A stretch of DNA of 64,000 nucleotides from Rhynchopus euleeides. Taxonomy: Eukaryota > Euglenozoa > Diplonemea > Diplonemida > Diplonemidae. Location: the NCBI GenBank assembly GCA_963210315.1, contig OY723256.1:372001-436000 (forward strand), given 5' to 3'. The position numbers and the translations under genes are program-made. The notes below the pieces were generated by a model. The model was not told the DNA's origin, made no database searches, and saw only the letters and a program-made list of their open reading frames with translations. Shown one piece after another: positions 43,966-54,404 of the stretch (the first letter of the stretch is position 1; every line of letters starts with the position of its first letter).

Positions 43966-45295
43966 ACAGCACTCCTGGGCTCGGCCCAGTGTCTGGACAC
44001 CACTCCCTGGCTCGGCCCAGGGACTGGACAGCACTCCTGAGCTCGGCCCAGGGTCTGGACACCACTCCCTGGCTCGGCCCAGGGTCTGGACATCACGCCC
44101 TGGCTCGGCCCAGTGTGGACAGCACTCCTGGGCTCGGCCCAGGGTCTGGACATCACTCCTGGGCTCGGCCCAGTGTCTGGACACCACTCCCTGGCTCGGC
44201 CCAGGGTCTGGACATCACTCCTGGGCTCGGCCCAGTGTCTGGACATCACTCCTGGGCTCGGCCCAGTGTCTGGACACCACTCCCTGGCTCGGCCCAGGGT
44301 CTGGACATCACTCCTGGGCTCGGCCCAGTGTCTGGACATCACTCCTGGGCTCGGCCCAGTGTCTGGACACCACTCCCTGGCTCGGCCCAGGGTCTGGACA
44401 TCACTCCTGGGCTCGGCCCAGTGTCTGGACACCACTCCCTGGCTCGGCCCAGGGTCTGGACATCACTCCTGGGCTCGGCCCAGTGTCTGGACACCACTCC
44501 CTGGCTCGGCCCAGGGTCTGGACATCACTCCTGGGCTCGGCCCAGTGTCTGGACATCACTCCTGGGCTCGGCCCAGTGTCTGGACACCACTCCCTGGCTC
44601 GGCCCAGGGTCTGGACATCACTCCTGGGCTCGGCCCAGTGTCTGGACATCACTCCTGGGCTCGGCCCAGTGTCTGGACACCACTCCCTGGCTCGGCCCAG
44701 TGTCTGGACATCACTCCTGGGCTCGGCCCAGTGTCTGGACACCACTCCCTGGCTCGGCCCAGTGTCTGGACATCACTCCTGGGCTCGGCCCAGTGTCTGG
44801 ACACCACTCCCTGGCTCGGCCCAGGGTCTGGACATCACTCCTGGGCTCGGCCCAGTGTCTGGACACCACTCCCTGGCTCGGCCCAGGGTCTGGACATCAC
44901 TCCTGGGCTCGGCCCAGTGTCTGGACACCACTCCCTGGCTCGGCCCAGGGTCTGGACATCACTCCTGGGCTCGGCCCAGTGTCTGGACATCACTCCTGGG
45001 CTCGGCCCAGGGTCTGGACACCACTCCCTGGCTCGGCCCAGGGTCTGGACATCACTCCTGGGCTCGGCCCAGTGTCTGGACACCACTCCCTGGCTCGGCC
45101 CAGGGTCTGGACATCACTCCTGGGCTCGGCCCAGTGTCTGGACACCACTCCCTGGCTCGGCCCAGGGTCTGGACATCACTCCTGGGCTCGGCCCAGTGTC
45201 TGGACAGCACTCCTGGGCTCGGCCCAGTGTCTGGACACGACTCGTCGGCTCGGCCCAGTGGGTCGAGCCCAGGAGTGATGTCCAGACACTGTCTG
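43966..45295. repeat. Satellite array 3: ~41 units of 31 bp
   Basis: Cores GTGTCTGGACATCACTCCTG and GGCTCGGCCCA, with variants GGGTCTGGAC, GACACCACTCCCTGG and a few short units near 44105. It shares TCGGCCCA with arrays 2 and 4. At the right edge, 45270-45290 is inverted: AGGAGTGATGTCCAGACAC is the complement of the unit, followed at once by TGTCTGGAC in forward sense, so the array ends in a strand switch. ORFs in both directions are by-products of stop-free 31-bp units. Confidence 0.93.
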
Positions 45296-45984
45296 GACGG
45301 GAAGCTCCCCGCAGTGAGTGGTCGGGGGCCGTGGCCACGACCTCGGGGTGATGTCCAGCCGAGCAGAACGTGGCACCCGGAGTACCGAGTGTTTGCTCCA
45401 CTCAGAGGGGGTTCGATGCAGGACCCCTTCCCAGTCATGATCTCCTCAGTGCCTCCATCGATCCCCTCCGTCAGGGATCTTGCTGTGTGTAACATTAGCA
45501 CAAGACCTAAACCCGCATCGCGTACCCATCCTTCGAAACCGTGCGATGTGCAATGTTGTGTTCATGTAGCTAGCTCGGAGAGTGTCTTAGCGAGCCCGCA
45601 AGGCTAGCTATATTTGCACCGTCCAACCAAATCTTGCTCAGCTTCGACTTGGCGCCGAGAGAGTTACGAGCGCTGCCCATAGAATCAGGTGTGCCGGGCG
45701 TGTGTGTCTTTATCAACACACGCAGACTCCTGCATACAGTAGACGGCCTACAGGCGAGGCGGAGTGTGACCTACTGTTGGGGGTGGTGAACTGGTCTGCG
45801 ACGTCATCCTGCTGGTGTGCGACGTCTCCACCTCCTGCGGCACAGGGGGCCTTGTGATCTGGAGCGCTGGGGCAGCGCGGTGCAATGTCGGAGTGCGGAC
45901 GGGCCAAGTCCCCCTGCTCCTGTGCATGCAGCGCAGATTTCTTGTTGCTGCGGTCCAGACAGCGGGCCGAGACCGGATGTGATG
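45296..45984. other. Spacer between arrays 3 and 4, no gene seen
   Basis: Single-copy-looking DNA. A short GGTGATGTCCAGCCGAG piece at 45349 is another inverted scrap of the array 3 unit. An inverted pair TAGCTAGC / GCTAGCTA occurs near 45570-45610. No recognisable coding content. Confidence 0.5.
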
Positions 45985-47132
45985 TCGGCCCACCCTCGGG
46001 ACATCACTGCCTGGCTCGGCCCACCCTCTGGACAGGACTGCGTGGCTCGGCCCATTCTCGGGACAGCACTGCCTAGCTCGGCCCACCCTCGGGACAGCAC
46101 TGTCTGGCTCGGCCCGTTCTCGGGACAGCACTGTCTGGCTCGGCCCATTCTCGGGACAGCACTGTCTGGCTCGGCCCACCCTTGGGACAGCACTGCCTGG
46201 CTCGGCCCATTCTCGGGACAGCACTGCCTAGCTCGGCCCACCCTCGGGACAGCACTGTCTGGCTCGGCCCGTTCTCGGGACAGCACTGTCTGGCTCGGCC
46301 CATTCTCGGGACAGCACTGTCTGGCTCGGCCCACCCTTGGGACAGCACTGCCTGGCTCGGCCCATTCTCGGGACAGCACTGTCTGGCTCGGCCCGTTCTC
46401 GGGACAGCACTGTCTGGCTCGGCCCGTTCTCGGGACAGCACTGTCTGGCTCGGCCCATTCTCGGGACAGCACTGTCTGGCTCGGCCCACCCTTGGGACAG
46501 CACTGCCTGGCTCGGCCCATTCTCGGGACAGCACTGCCTAGCTCGGCCCACCCTCGGGACAGCACTGTCTGGCTCGGCCCATTCTCGGGACAGCACTGTC
46601 TGGCTCGGCCCACCCTTGGGACAGCACTGCCTGGCTCGGCCCATTCTCGGGACAGCACTGCCTAGCTCGGCCCACCCTCGGGACAGCACTGTCTGGCTCG
46701 GCCCGTTCTCGGGACAGCACTGTCTGGCTCGGCCCATTCTCGGGACAGCACTGTCTGGCTCGGCCCACCCTTGGGACAGCACTGCCTGGCTCGGCCCATT
46801 CTCGGGACAGCACTGTCTGGCTCGGCCCGTTCTCGGGACAGCACTGTCTGGCTCGGCCCACCCTTGGGACAGCACTGCCTGGCTCGGCCCATTCTCGGGA
46901 CATCACTGTCTGGCTCGGCCCACCCTTGGGACAGCACTGTCTGGCTCGGCCCGTTCTCGGGACAGCACTGTCTGGCTCGGCCCATTCTCGGGACAGCACT
47001 GTCTGGCTCGGCCCACCCTTGGGACAGCACTGCCTGGCTCGGCCCATTCTCGGGACATCACTGTCTGGCTCGGCCCACCCTTGGGACAGCACTGTCTGGC
47101 TCGGCCCGTTCTCGGGACAGCACTGCCTGGCT
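45985..47132. repeat. Satellite array 4: ~37 units of 31 bp
   Basis: Cores GGCTCGGCCCATTCTCGGG and ACAGCACTGTCT, with CACCCTTGGG, CGTTCTCGGG and CTGCCTAGCT variants. Length fits 37 x 31 bp. The first two units (GGCCCACCCTCGGGACATCA, then CACCCTCTGGACAGGAC) look intermediate to array 3. By my hand alignment the array 3 and 4 units share 23 of 31 positions. Confidence 0.93.
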
Positions 47133-48478
47133 CCGCTTCGTGCCAGCACGAGCACTAGCCGTTGCTCCTGCATTGCCCCAGGCGGCCAGCTCCCATCTTG
47201 GCTTGGCCCAGGATGACAGGTTGATCTCAATGTTTACCCGTGACACGGGCCCCGCCGTGCCTTCTCGTCCTGTGAGGGCTGAACAATGCACAGGGACCGC
47301 TCGACATTATTTTTTGGGTCCAAATGCGTGCTCCCAGCTAGGGGCCACCCAACTCCCCGCCCTTTTTTTTGCCTCCGATTTGGCCCATTTTCGGCCCATT
47401 TTGCCCTGCACCAGCCTGCACTTTTTTGCACCGGCTAGCGAAGACCCCCTTTGGCAAAAAAAACAAAAGGACAGGTCCGGTGTTTCTCGTCTCCCCTATA
47501 AAATAGGAGGAACAAATGCCACCAAAACCCGCGCCATTTTCAACGCCGGAGAGCGGAAAGACACCCCCTATAAAAATAGCTATATCTCCACCTCCCTCCC
47601 CCCCCCACCATTGATGCATGACGCAGAACAAAACCATGTGGGCAAAGAATTGGATATGTATCCATACGATAGTGAGAGAGACCACAACCCAAACTGATAA
47701 GGGGAGGGGGTCCCTCCGGACAGTGTCTTGGCGTATCGACGTATGGGGGAGTGGGGGGAAGGAGGGAAGGGGGTTCGAAGCTGACTGCGGCTCACGGGTG
47801 GGCTTCAGCCGGCGGGAAGCAGTGTCGAAGCTGGGTGGGGGTCATGGCGAGGTGTCTAAGACATCCGCCAAAAAGAACACCTGCTTTCAGACAACGCGCT
47901 CCGCTGGCTGACCCCATCAGCAAGTTAGTCGGGGAATGTGGGTCTGTTGGCAGTGAGGGTCGTATCAAGACACTGGGGAGGGCGGTGGGGGGGGCACGGT
48001 ACGTTCGGCACAGCTGCAAAATATATAGATTCGCGCGCCTGTTTGATGAACGACCGTAGTCACCTATAAATGAGATGACCTGCGAGGGGGTGGGGGGGCG
48101 TGGGCCGTGCCATCTGCTCTCTTGAGCCCGCAGAGCGGGTTTGATCGGTTTCCAGCCGGAGAACCCCCTGGCTGCATCGAGCGATTCCGACTCCAGAAGG
48201 CTCCCGCGGCAGAATCAGGCATGACCCACCCTCTCCCCCCCACAGGTCGGTTCACTTTGACATACACTCTGACGTCCACGACAATAAATCGTGTTCGCAT
48301 GTGTGGGGATGGGGGGTGGTGTCGTAATGAGAGAACACAAAAGGTGCGAGGGCTGTCAGGGTAGGGTTATATGAAGCTTGAAAAACTGCCGCGTGTGCGC
48401 GTGTGGTGGATCGCCTCCGACACAAAGGAGAGAGGCGCCAGTTGGGCATTCGTCGATCGCGAGGGACACACACACACC
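47133..48478. other. Gene-poor stretch after array 4
   Basis: No gene recognised. GCGAAGACCCC at 47440 recurs several times between 27.9 and 31.3 kb and may be a short dispersed motif. The rest is G-rich low-complexity DNA. Confidence 0.45.
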
Positions 48479-48674
48479 AAGACACCACCAGGGTTTAGCT
48501 AGCCCTGGTCCGATTATCCCCGGTTCTTCGCTGAAGAGACGCGGCCGGGGGGAGGGGTACGAAGAGTACGCGTCGAAACCGGTGTCACGCCGTGTTGGGG
48601 AATCCTTCGGGAGTGCGATACTGAAGGGGAGGTGCTACTGCCCGTGCAGGGCGACACCGCCTTAAAACTTTATA
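48479..48674 (+). repeat. 377-bp repeat family, copy A (3' ~195 bp)
   Basis: Starts abruptly at GACACCACCAGGGTTTAG and runs to the family 3' end, CCTTAAAACTTTATAACCAC with a CA tail. Nearly identical to copies B-D where they overlap. Predicted structure: hairpin CCAGGG/CCCTGG, stem GACGCG/CGCGTC, hairpin GGTG/CACC around GCCC/GGGC. Confidence 0.85.
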
Positions 48675-48695
48675 ACCACACACCAACACACACAC

Positions 48696-49047
48696 AAGCC
48701 CTCAAGACTCTTGGAGCGGCCTGACTATTTAGTGTCTTTGTCGCAGCAAGGGGGCGATATATACCGCTTTTTTATTGATTTCACGTGTCAGTGTTTGACT
48801 TTTTCGCAACTTCATTTCTTCCTTTTCTCCCTCTCCAACCCCACCCGTGACACCACCAGGGTTTAGCTAGCCCTGGTCCGATTATCCCCGGTTCTTCGCT
48901 GAAGAGACGCGGCCGGGGGGAGGGGTACGAAGAGTACGCGTCGAAACCGGTGTCACGTCGTGTTGGGGAATCCTTCGGGAGTGCGATACTGAAGGGGAGG
49001 TGCTACTGCCCGTGCAGGGCGACACCGCCTTAAAACTTTGTAACCAC
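48696..49047 (+). repeat. 377-bp repeat family, copy B (lacks the first ~25 bp)
   Basis: Begins AAGCCCTCAAGACTCTTGG directly after the CA tail of copy A and contains GCGATATATACCGC upstream of the structured part. Ends TTAAAACTTTGTAACCACAC. Confidence 0.88.
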
Positions 49048-49466
49048 ACACAAACCCTCTATTCCCCCAGGCCTGATGAGCAATCCCCCCTGCCTCATGT
49101 TGTGACTTCCTTTCTACCTTGCACAAAACATCCCATTTGCCCCTTTTCTTCCTTCGAAAGTGTTGTGACTTCCCCCCTACCCCACCCCTCGGGAGTGCCA
49201 CTCCTCTGGTGGTTAAAAGTGACCCGCCGTTGTGCCTTCGGCATCTGTTGCGTGTGCCGTCGTATTCTTCCTATGCACTAGTTATAGCTATCCGGGGGCG
49301 GTCTGCTGTCGCACCAGTGGGCTGCCCCACCTCTGCACCCTCGGTTTTTAAGATGTTCACCACAGCGGAGAATGATCCCCTTCTCTGTGGCGATCGAGCC
49401 AAGCTGGACGAGGTTCGCCTTCGGGCGAAGGTCATGTGGGCGGACAAAAGGTGCCTGCTCCTGAGA
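49048..49466. other. Spacer between repeat copies B and C
   Basis: Contains a short reading frame (49351 on: MFTTAENDPLLCGDRAKLDE) that runs into copy C. It is not recognised, but could be the 3' end of a longer element that spawned the repeat. Confidence 0.3.
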
Positions 49467-49845
49467 CTCATCAGCAACCTGTTTCTTCCTTCAAGCCCTC
49501 AAGACTCTTGGAGCGGCCTGACTATTTAGTGTCTTTGTCGCAGCAAGGGGGCGATATATACCGCTTTTTTATTGATTTCACGTGTCAGTGTTTGACTTTT
49601 TCGCAACTTCATTTCTTCCTTTTCTCCCTCTCCAACCCCACCCGTGACACCACCAGGGTTTAGCTAGCCCTGGTCCGATTATCCCCGGTTCTTCGCTGAA
49701 GAGACGCGGCCGGGGGGAGGGGTACGAAGAGTACGCGTCGAAACCGGTGTCACGCCGTGTTGGGGAATCCTTCGGGAGTGCGATACTGAAGGGGAGGTGC
49801 TACTGCCCGTGCAGGGCGACACCGCCTTAAAACTTTGTAACCACA
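49467..49845 (+). repeat. 377-bp repeat family, copy C (full length)
   Basis: Starts CTCATCAGCAACCTGTTTC as copy D does and ends TTAAAACTTTGTAACCACAC plus CA repeats. Contains the CTGAAGA - GACGCG/CGCGTC - GAAA arrangement discussed in the findings. Confidence 0.88.
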
Positions 49846-50908
49846 CCAACACACACATAATGATTCACTGCAAATATTTGCATTGCCAGGCCCATGCAAT
49901 TTGGTCCAGCTTCCTGCGTTGTGGGCACAACTCTGAAAAAAAAAAGGCACGTTTTTTTTCCCGTGTAAGTGGGTAGGTGAGCGCATTGCGGAAATGGTGG
50001 GTCCACAACAGCGTTGACCATAAAAAAAGGGTACGATCGAGGGGTTACGCATCTTTGGGGGCACAAAATGCCCCTAAAAAGTTCTGGCTTTCTCACTTCT
50101 GGGGAGTTCGGTAGTTCGTGTGGGGTGGGGCTTGCGAATGGGGGGGTGGGGGGATGTGTGTTTTTTTACAAGACAGAACACAGGATGATGAAAGAAGGCA
50201 AATATGGCAAGGGTGAGGGGGGAGTGTGGGATGGGGACTTCCCCCTGATGACTGTAGAAAGGGGTTGGGTATGCACGGCCCACCGAACACGCCTTTGTGC
50301 TGCCAGAACAAATACACTACACGCACAGGCGGCTGAGTCGGCCGTACAACCCTCGTTTGTTTTCCACAGGGGGGCAGGGGCAGGAGAACAGCAAATACAA
50401 AACCGGCCGCTGTCTCTCTCTCTTTTCATCCATTTTTACACTACACGCCGGCATCATCAGATCTGCAGCGGCTGCCGCTTTGATGTTTTTTTTGTGCGCA
50501 AAAGAAAAAAAATCCAAAAAGTAAAATATCCCTGACTCAAATATTGGCCAGAATAGGGGCATCGAAACGGAGACCAGATGTAAGGGAGGAAGAGTTATAG
50601 TCAGCCCGTGAACGGGCAAAACGCAGATATGGCACCATCTGAGATCGCACACCCCCAGTTTTTTTGGCACCAGGACAGCAGGAATCACCCCTGCCGTAGG
50701 CAAAAAAAATGAACTCTGAGGAATTACCCCACCCCCCACCCCCCACCCCCCGCCCACCCCACCCCGCCCCTCAGGGCCACAGCAGCTGGGCACCCGATGA
50801 TCTCCTGCCATATTTTTTTTTTTCAAAAATGAAAAATTCCCTGCTGAGCGCTTACAAAACAGAAATATCGCACCAACCCGCCGCCTCCCCTTTCACGCCA
50901 CCACCTTA
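49846..50908. other. Intergenic, no gene seen
   Basis: Low-complexity DNA with A and C runs between repeat copy C and the PDZ gene stop; no recognisable ORF. Confidence 0.5.
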
Positions 50909-51982
50909 TCACGCCGACACCATTGTTAGAGAGGGTGGTTCGTAGGTACTCCCATTGCGTGTGAGGGACAGCATCGAGAGGAGGTCGTCATCCGAGGTGT
51001 CGTCGGTCAGACCCGAAACAGAACGGGCGCCTTCCCGTGCCGCCTCCGGGCACGGTTCCCCGTCGTGGGATGGCATCGTCTCAACTGCGTCGCTGAGGAC
51101 GTTGCTTTCGGAAGCAGCTTCAGACCACTTCTGCTGGCCCAACTCCTGCCCGTAGTATTCAACAAACGCACCCTTCCAGTAATGCCGCCCGTCCACAACG
51201 TCGATCCGCAGCTCCTCGATACGCGCAGGCGCAGCGACCCACTTCTCCCCGTCCCAGCTCTGCCACTCAGCCCAGTGGGTGCCGTGGGGCGCTTTCCCCC
51301 GGGCCTGCTTCCTGCTGCTCACCAAGGCGATGTTTCTGCTGGGCCCATCCGCGCAGTCAACCAGCGCCCAAAGGCCCGACTTGGTGCAGTAGAGCCGCTT
51401 CCCCGACGCGCCGTGCCACACGGGGCTCTGGTTGAACCGCTCGTCGGCAATTTTGTAGGTCCCCTCCACATCGGGCTGCGACGGGCACACCACCTCATAC
51501 ACCTTCGGGAGGACGGCGGAGGAGGTCTTGACGGAGCAGTCCATCGCTTGCAGGAGGGGCTTTGTCATCGACTTCGGGAATGGGCCTGCCGCAGGCAGCG
51601 CGGTGGGGCTGCCGGAGGGGGGCTGTGTGTTGGCCCGCGGCTTCCCGGTGATCGGGCGGGTCACGGGGGTGGTGGGGAGGGAGCGGCTGTTGATGAGCTC
51701 GATCTCATAGCACCCGCCCTTGGCGCGCATGCCCTGGATGAGGTCGACGAGGGTGTGGTGGTCAGGGGTGCGCTTCCCAGCGACGCTCCAGATCACATTC
51801 CCCACCTCCAGACCTGCGCGGGATGCGGCGCTCGCCGTGTCGATGTCGACGATGTGGGGGCCACGCCTGCCCTTTGCCCACTCGTATTTCACGCCAAGCC
51901 CCTCACCAGGCGCAAGCACCACATTCACCTTCGTCAGGTTCTGCGGCGTCGCATCGCTTCTCAGCTTCAGCCGCTGCAGCAT
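50909..51982 (-). CDS. PDZ-domain protein with an aromatic, Gly-rich second domain
   Basis: Single exon, 357 aa from ATG 51982 (MLQRLKLRSDATPQN). Upstream in-frame codons are low-complexity, so this ATG is preferred. Residues ~17-97 form a PDZ domain: GEGLGVKYEWAKGRRGPHIV (carboxylate-binding GLGV loop), DTASAASRAGLEVGNVIWSV and LVDLIQGMRAKGGCYEIELI. A Pro/Ser linker follows. Residues ~165-260 (EGTYKIADERFNQSPVWHGA, KRLYCTKSGLWALVDC, HWAEWQSWDGEKWVAAP) have the G-x-Y..., PVW, LYxxxxGxW rhythm of short beta-rich modules common in alveolate and other protist proteins. The tail is acidic and Ser-rich. PDZ domains bind C-termini of partner proteins, so a scaffold role is inferred; no enzyme motif is seen. 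Confidence 0.8.
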   Translation of the reverse strand: MLQRLKLRSDATPQNLTKVNVVLAPGEGLGVKYEWAKGRRGPHIVDIDTASAASRAGLEVGNVIWSVAGKRTPDHHTLVDLIQGMRAKGGCYEIELINSRSLPTTPVTRPITGKPRANTQPPSGSPTALPAAGPFPKSMTKPLLQAMDCSVKTSSAVLPKVYEVVCPSQPDVEGTYKIADERFNQSPVWHGASGKRLYCTKSGLWALVDCADGPSRNIALVSSRKQARGKAPHGTHWAEWQSWDGEKWVAAPARIEELRIDVVDGRHYWKGAFVEYYGQELGQQKWSEAASESNVLSDAVETMPSHDGEPCPEAAREGARSVSGLTDDTSDDDLLSMLSLTRNGSTYEPPSLTMVSA

Positions 51983-52424
51983 CTCGGGAGAGAGGGGGCC
52001 AAGAAGGGGAACAAAGGGAGGGGCACAACAGGGAGGCGGCAACAAGAAAGGCTTGTTTTGCTGTGCCTCTTGCCTTCTTGTCGCGGTTAGCTTTTGCTGT
52101 GTGTGTTGTGTGTGCTTTTTTTTTGTGTTGTTTAAAACCACTCCGCCGAATCGGAGGGGGGGGGTGGCGGGGTGCGGGATGTACACCTTTTGTGTGGCGG
52201 TGGGTGTGGGGTGTGGGTGTGCTAGCCTTGCTGTGCCACACACAGAGAGGTGCTGGAGGGGAGTGGATGCCACAATACACAACCGAGACAATCTCACGAG
52301 AGACGGGGGAGGGGGGGGTGGGGTGGCAACGGAAAACTGGCATTTCTTCGAACACAGAAACGCCCAAAATGGGCAGGTGAGTCCCCCCCACTGCCCTTCC
52401 CTCTCTCCCTCCCGCACACACACA
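51983..52424. other. Intergenic, no gene seen
   Basis: Short gap between the PDZ start and a MITE; G and C runs only. Confidence 0.5.
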
Positions 52425-52590
52425 CACGGTGGACTCCCACCCCCTGGAGCGGGGGGTCTGGGCGACCCCCGCTAGCGGGAGTCTGCCCTGCTATTTTTGG
52501 TGCCCAGACGACCCCCGCGAGCGGGGGTCCAGACCCCCGATATTCCGATATCCCAAAAAGGTGCACCCTGACGTGTGGGAGTCCACCGTG
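52425..52590. mobile_element. 166-bp MITE with 16-bp perfect inverted ends
   Basis: Ends CACGGTGGACTCCCAC and its exact complement. The interior has GACCCCCGC-type short inverted repeats and GCTATTTTTGGTGCCCAGAC, which occurs complemented in the related element at 61655-61863. No coding capacity. Confidence 0.85.
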
Positions 52591-52668
52591 CACGTTAATC
52601 TTTTTTAGTTTAGTGTAGGACGCACCGAGCGAGCTCTAGTGATGCCTCCACTGTGTCACACACACACC
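52591..52668 (+). repeat. CACCGAGC-family dispersed repeat
   Basis: CACGTTAATCTTTTTTAGTT, then TAGTGTAGGACGCACCGAGC, GTGATGCCTCCACTGTGTCA and a CA tail. It abuts the MITE end without a gap. Closest to copy 2 at ~10793. Confidence 0.75.
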
Positions 52669-52793
52669 GAGCATCGCAGCATCAGCCGCTGCCCTTTGCG
52701 GCACAGCAACCGCTTCTCTCTCTCTCTCTCCCAAACCACCCCCCTCTCCCCATCCATACACATCATTGGCCCCCTCTCTGCCCCCCCTCCCCT

Positions 52794-54404
52794 TCACTCC
52801 AGGGAACCACCACCATCGAGCCCCGCCGCAGTCACAGCCGCCCCACCACCCCAGTCCTCTGCCCCGCCTGCATCTGGGAAGGCATCGGGGCTGAACAGGC
52901 CGGGCGAGTCGCTGGAATCGCCGCCACCACCACCACCACCACGAGGCATCACAGAACGGAGCTGCTGCAGGAATGGGGCTGTCATGGGAACGCCATTCCG
53001 CCTTGCCCACCGTGACAGAGCGAGGGCCTGCACCCTGCTTCCGGAACGCGCATAAACCCGCATCATTGCCGTGAGGAGGCGCGGGTCACACCCTGTGGGG
53101 CCGAACCCCGCAAACACCTCCTCCGCCACCGCCACCGCGCGCAGATCCCCCGGCTTCCCCTCGAGATGATCCGCGCAGCACCGGAGCAGCGCAGTCGCCT
53201 CCTGGGGCCGCGGCTCCACCCCGCGGAGCGACATCCGCACCCAGGCGCCCTGCGCCCCCACCCAGTCCCCCGCCTGGGCGTAGGCGCTGAGCAGCACGCC
53301 CCACCGCGCCAGGGAGTCGGGCGGCAGCACGCCTTCGGGGCAGTCGCGCAGCATCGCCTCCACTGCAGTGACGTGGCCCAGCCTGGCTGCGAGGCGGACG
53401 ATGCCTTCGACGCCCCCAGGGGGGAGCCCCGCGTGGAAGGTCGTGCGGAGGTAGGACGCTGCCTCGGCTGCAGTGCTGCAGCAGGCGAGGGCGAGTGCTG
53501 CCGTGTGTGAGTCTGGCTCGCCACGGAGCACGGCCCTGCTGCTCTGGAGAGCGCGGAGGGCCGCGCTGCGGTGGCCGCGCTTCATGAGGCATCTTGCGAC
53601 GGCGCTGAGGGTGGCGGGTGTTGCGGGGATGTCGAACGCCTTCATCTCGCCCCACACCCGGCGGAGACCGTCGAGATCGCCTGCGGTGGAGCAGGCCAGC
53701 ATCAGAGAGGCGTAGCCTGCGGGGGTCAGGCGCTGCCCCCTGCCCTGCACCTCAACCTCCCACACCCGGAGGCACTTCCGGTGGAGCCGATGCGCCGCCA
53801 AAATCTCAAGAGCCGCAGCAATCGTCTCCGGGCCTGCGGTGGGCTGCGCCTTCAGCGCAGCGGTGACGGTGCGGAGGGCAGCGGCGGGGGTGGTGGTGGA
53901 GGAGGAGGAGGTGGAGGTGCTGCCGCCGGCACCCCTCCTCCCCCCATGTGCCACGCCCTTTTTGATATTCACGGCGCGCCTCAGCTCCGCAGCGCACGCC
54001 GCGTCGTCGGGGAGGGGTCCGGCGGAGGCGGAGGAGGAGGAGGAGGTGGCGGCGGCGGTGGTGGATCCCCGAGGCTGCAGGTCGAGCACCTGCTGCACCC
54101 CCCCCTCCCCCGGCTCCGCCTCAGGTGTGGGGGTTGCGCTTGGGAGGTGCGGTTGCTGCCTCTTCCGATGGTGGATCGGAGCAGCCCTCGCCTGCCCACC
54201 CTCAGACAGAGGTGCGTTGCCAGCGGGGGCTGTGCTGGCATAACGTCGCTGTGTGTTGGTGCGACGGGAGGGGCGCGGCGCAGCAGCAGGAGGGCCGGGC
54301 CTCCGCCCGGTGGCGATGCCGGTGTGGGGCAGGAGGGGGGCAAAGGGGTGCGAGGGGTGCACGCACGCCAGCCCCGCCACGGCGTGCCTCAGGGGAAGAA
54401 GCAT
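52794..54404 (-). CDS. PPR-like (pentatricopeptide) organelle protein
   Basis: Single exon, 536 aa. ATG 54404 begins MLLPLRHAVAGLACVHPSHP, followed by an Arg/Ala/Pro-rich region fitting an organelle transit sequence. A low-complexity Ser/Thr/Ala part (~110-175) precedes helical-hairpin repeats from ~190 to ~480: TPAGYASLMLACSTAGDLDG LRRVWGEM, ATLSAVARCLMKRGHRSAAL, DSLARWGVLLSAYAQAGDWV GAQGAWVRM, DPRLLTAMMRVYARSGSRVQ ALALSRWA. These show the PPR pattern (small residue pairs, AYA/VYARSGxxxxAL). The C-terminus is Gly/Asp-rich. PPR proteins bind organellar RNA and guide processing, stability or translation. The target is unknown. Alanine-rich composition makes repeat borders uncertain. Confidence 0.78.
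   Translation of the reverse strand: MLLPLRHAVAGLACVHPSHPFAPLLPHTGIATGRRPGPPAAAPRPSRRTNTQRRYASTAPAGNAPLSEGGQARAAPIHHRKRQQPHLPSATPTPEAEPGEGGVQQVLDLQPRGSTTAAATSSSSSASAGPLPDDAACAAELRRAVNIKKGVAHGGRRGAGGSTSTSSSSTTTPAAALRTVTAALKAQPTAGPETIAAALEILAAHRLHRKCLRVWEVEVQGRGQRLTPAGYASLMLACSTAGDLDGLRRVWGEMKAFDIPATPATLSAVARCLMKRGHRSAALRALQSSRAVLRGEPDSHTAALALACCSTAAEAASYLRTTFHAGLPPGGVEGIVRLAARLGHVTAVEAMLRDCPEGVLPPDSLARWGVLLSAYAQAGDWVGAQGAWVRMSLRGVEPRPQEATALLRCCADHLEGKPGDLRAVAVAEEVFAGFGPTGCDPRLLTAMMRVYARSGSRVQALALSRWARRNGVPMTAPFLQQLRSVMPRGGGGGGGDSSDSPGLFSPDAFPDAGGAEDWGGGAAVTAAGLDGGGSLE

Noticed and set aside
25008-47132. CRISPR array
   Set aside because: The 31-bp units are adjacent with no spacers, and the gene context is eukaryotic.
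43917-47230. Long ORFs on both strands across arrays 3 and 4
   Set aside because: Stop-free satellite units; coding on both strands at once is not credible.
48479-48680. Standard type I or III hammerhead ribozyme call
   Set aside because: The outer stem GGTGTCACG pairs upstream with CGTGACACC, but the next bases are ACC, not the GGT plus H needed at the cleavage site. The alternative with CCGGT leaves almost no stem I. It is kept as a finding only, not a feature call.
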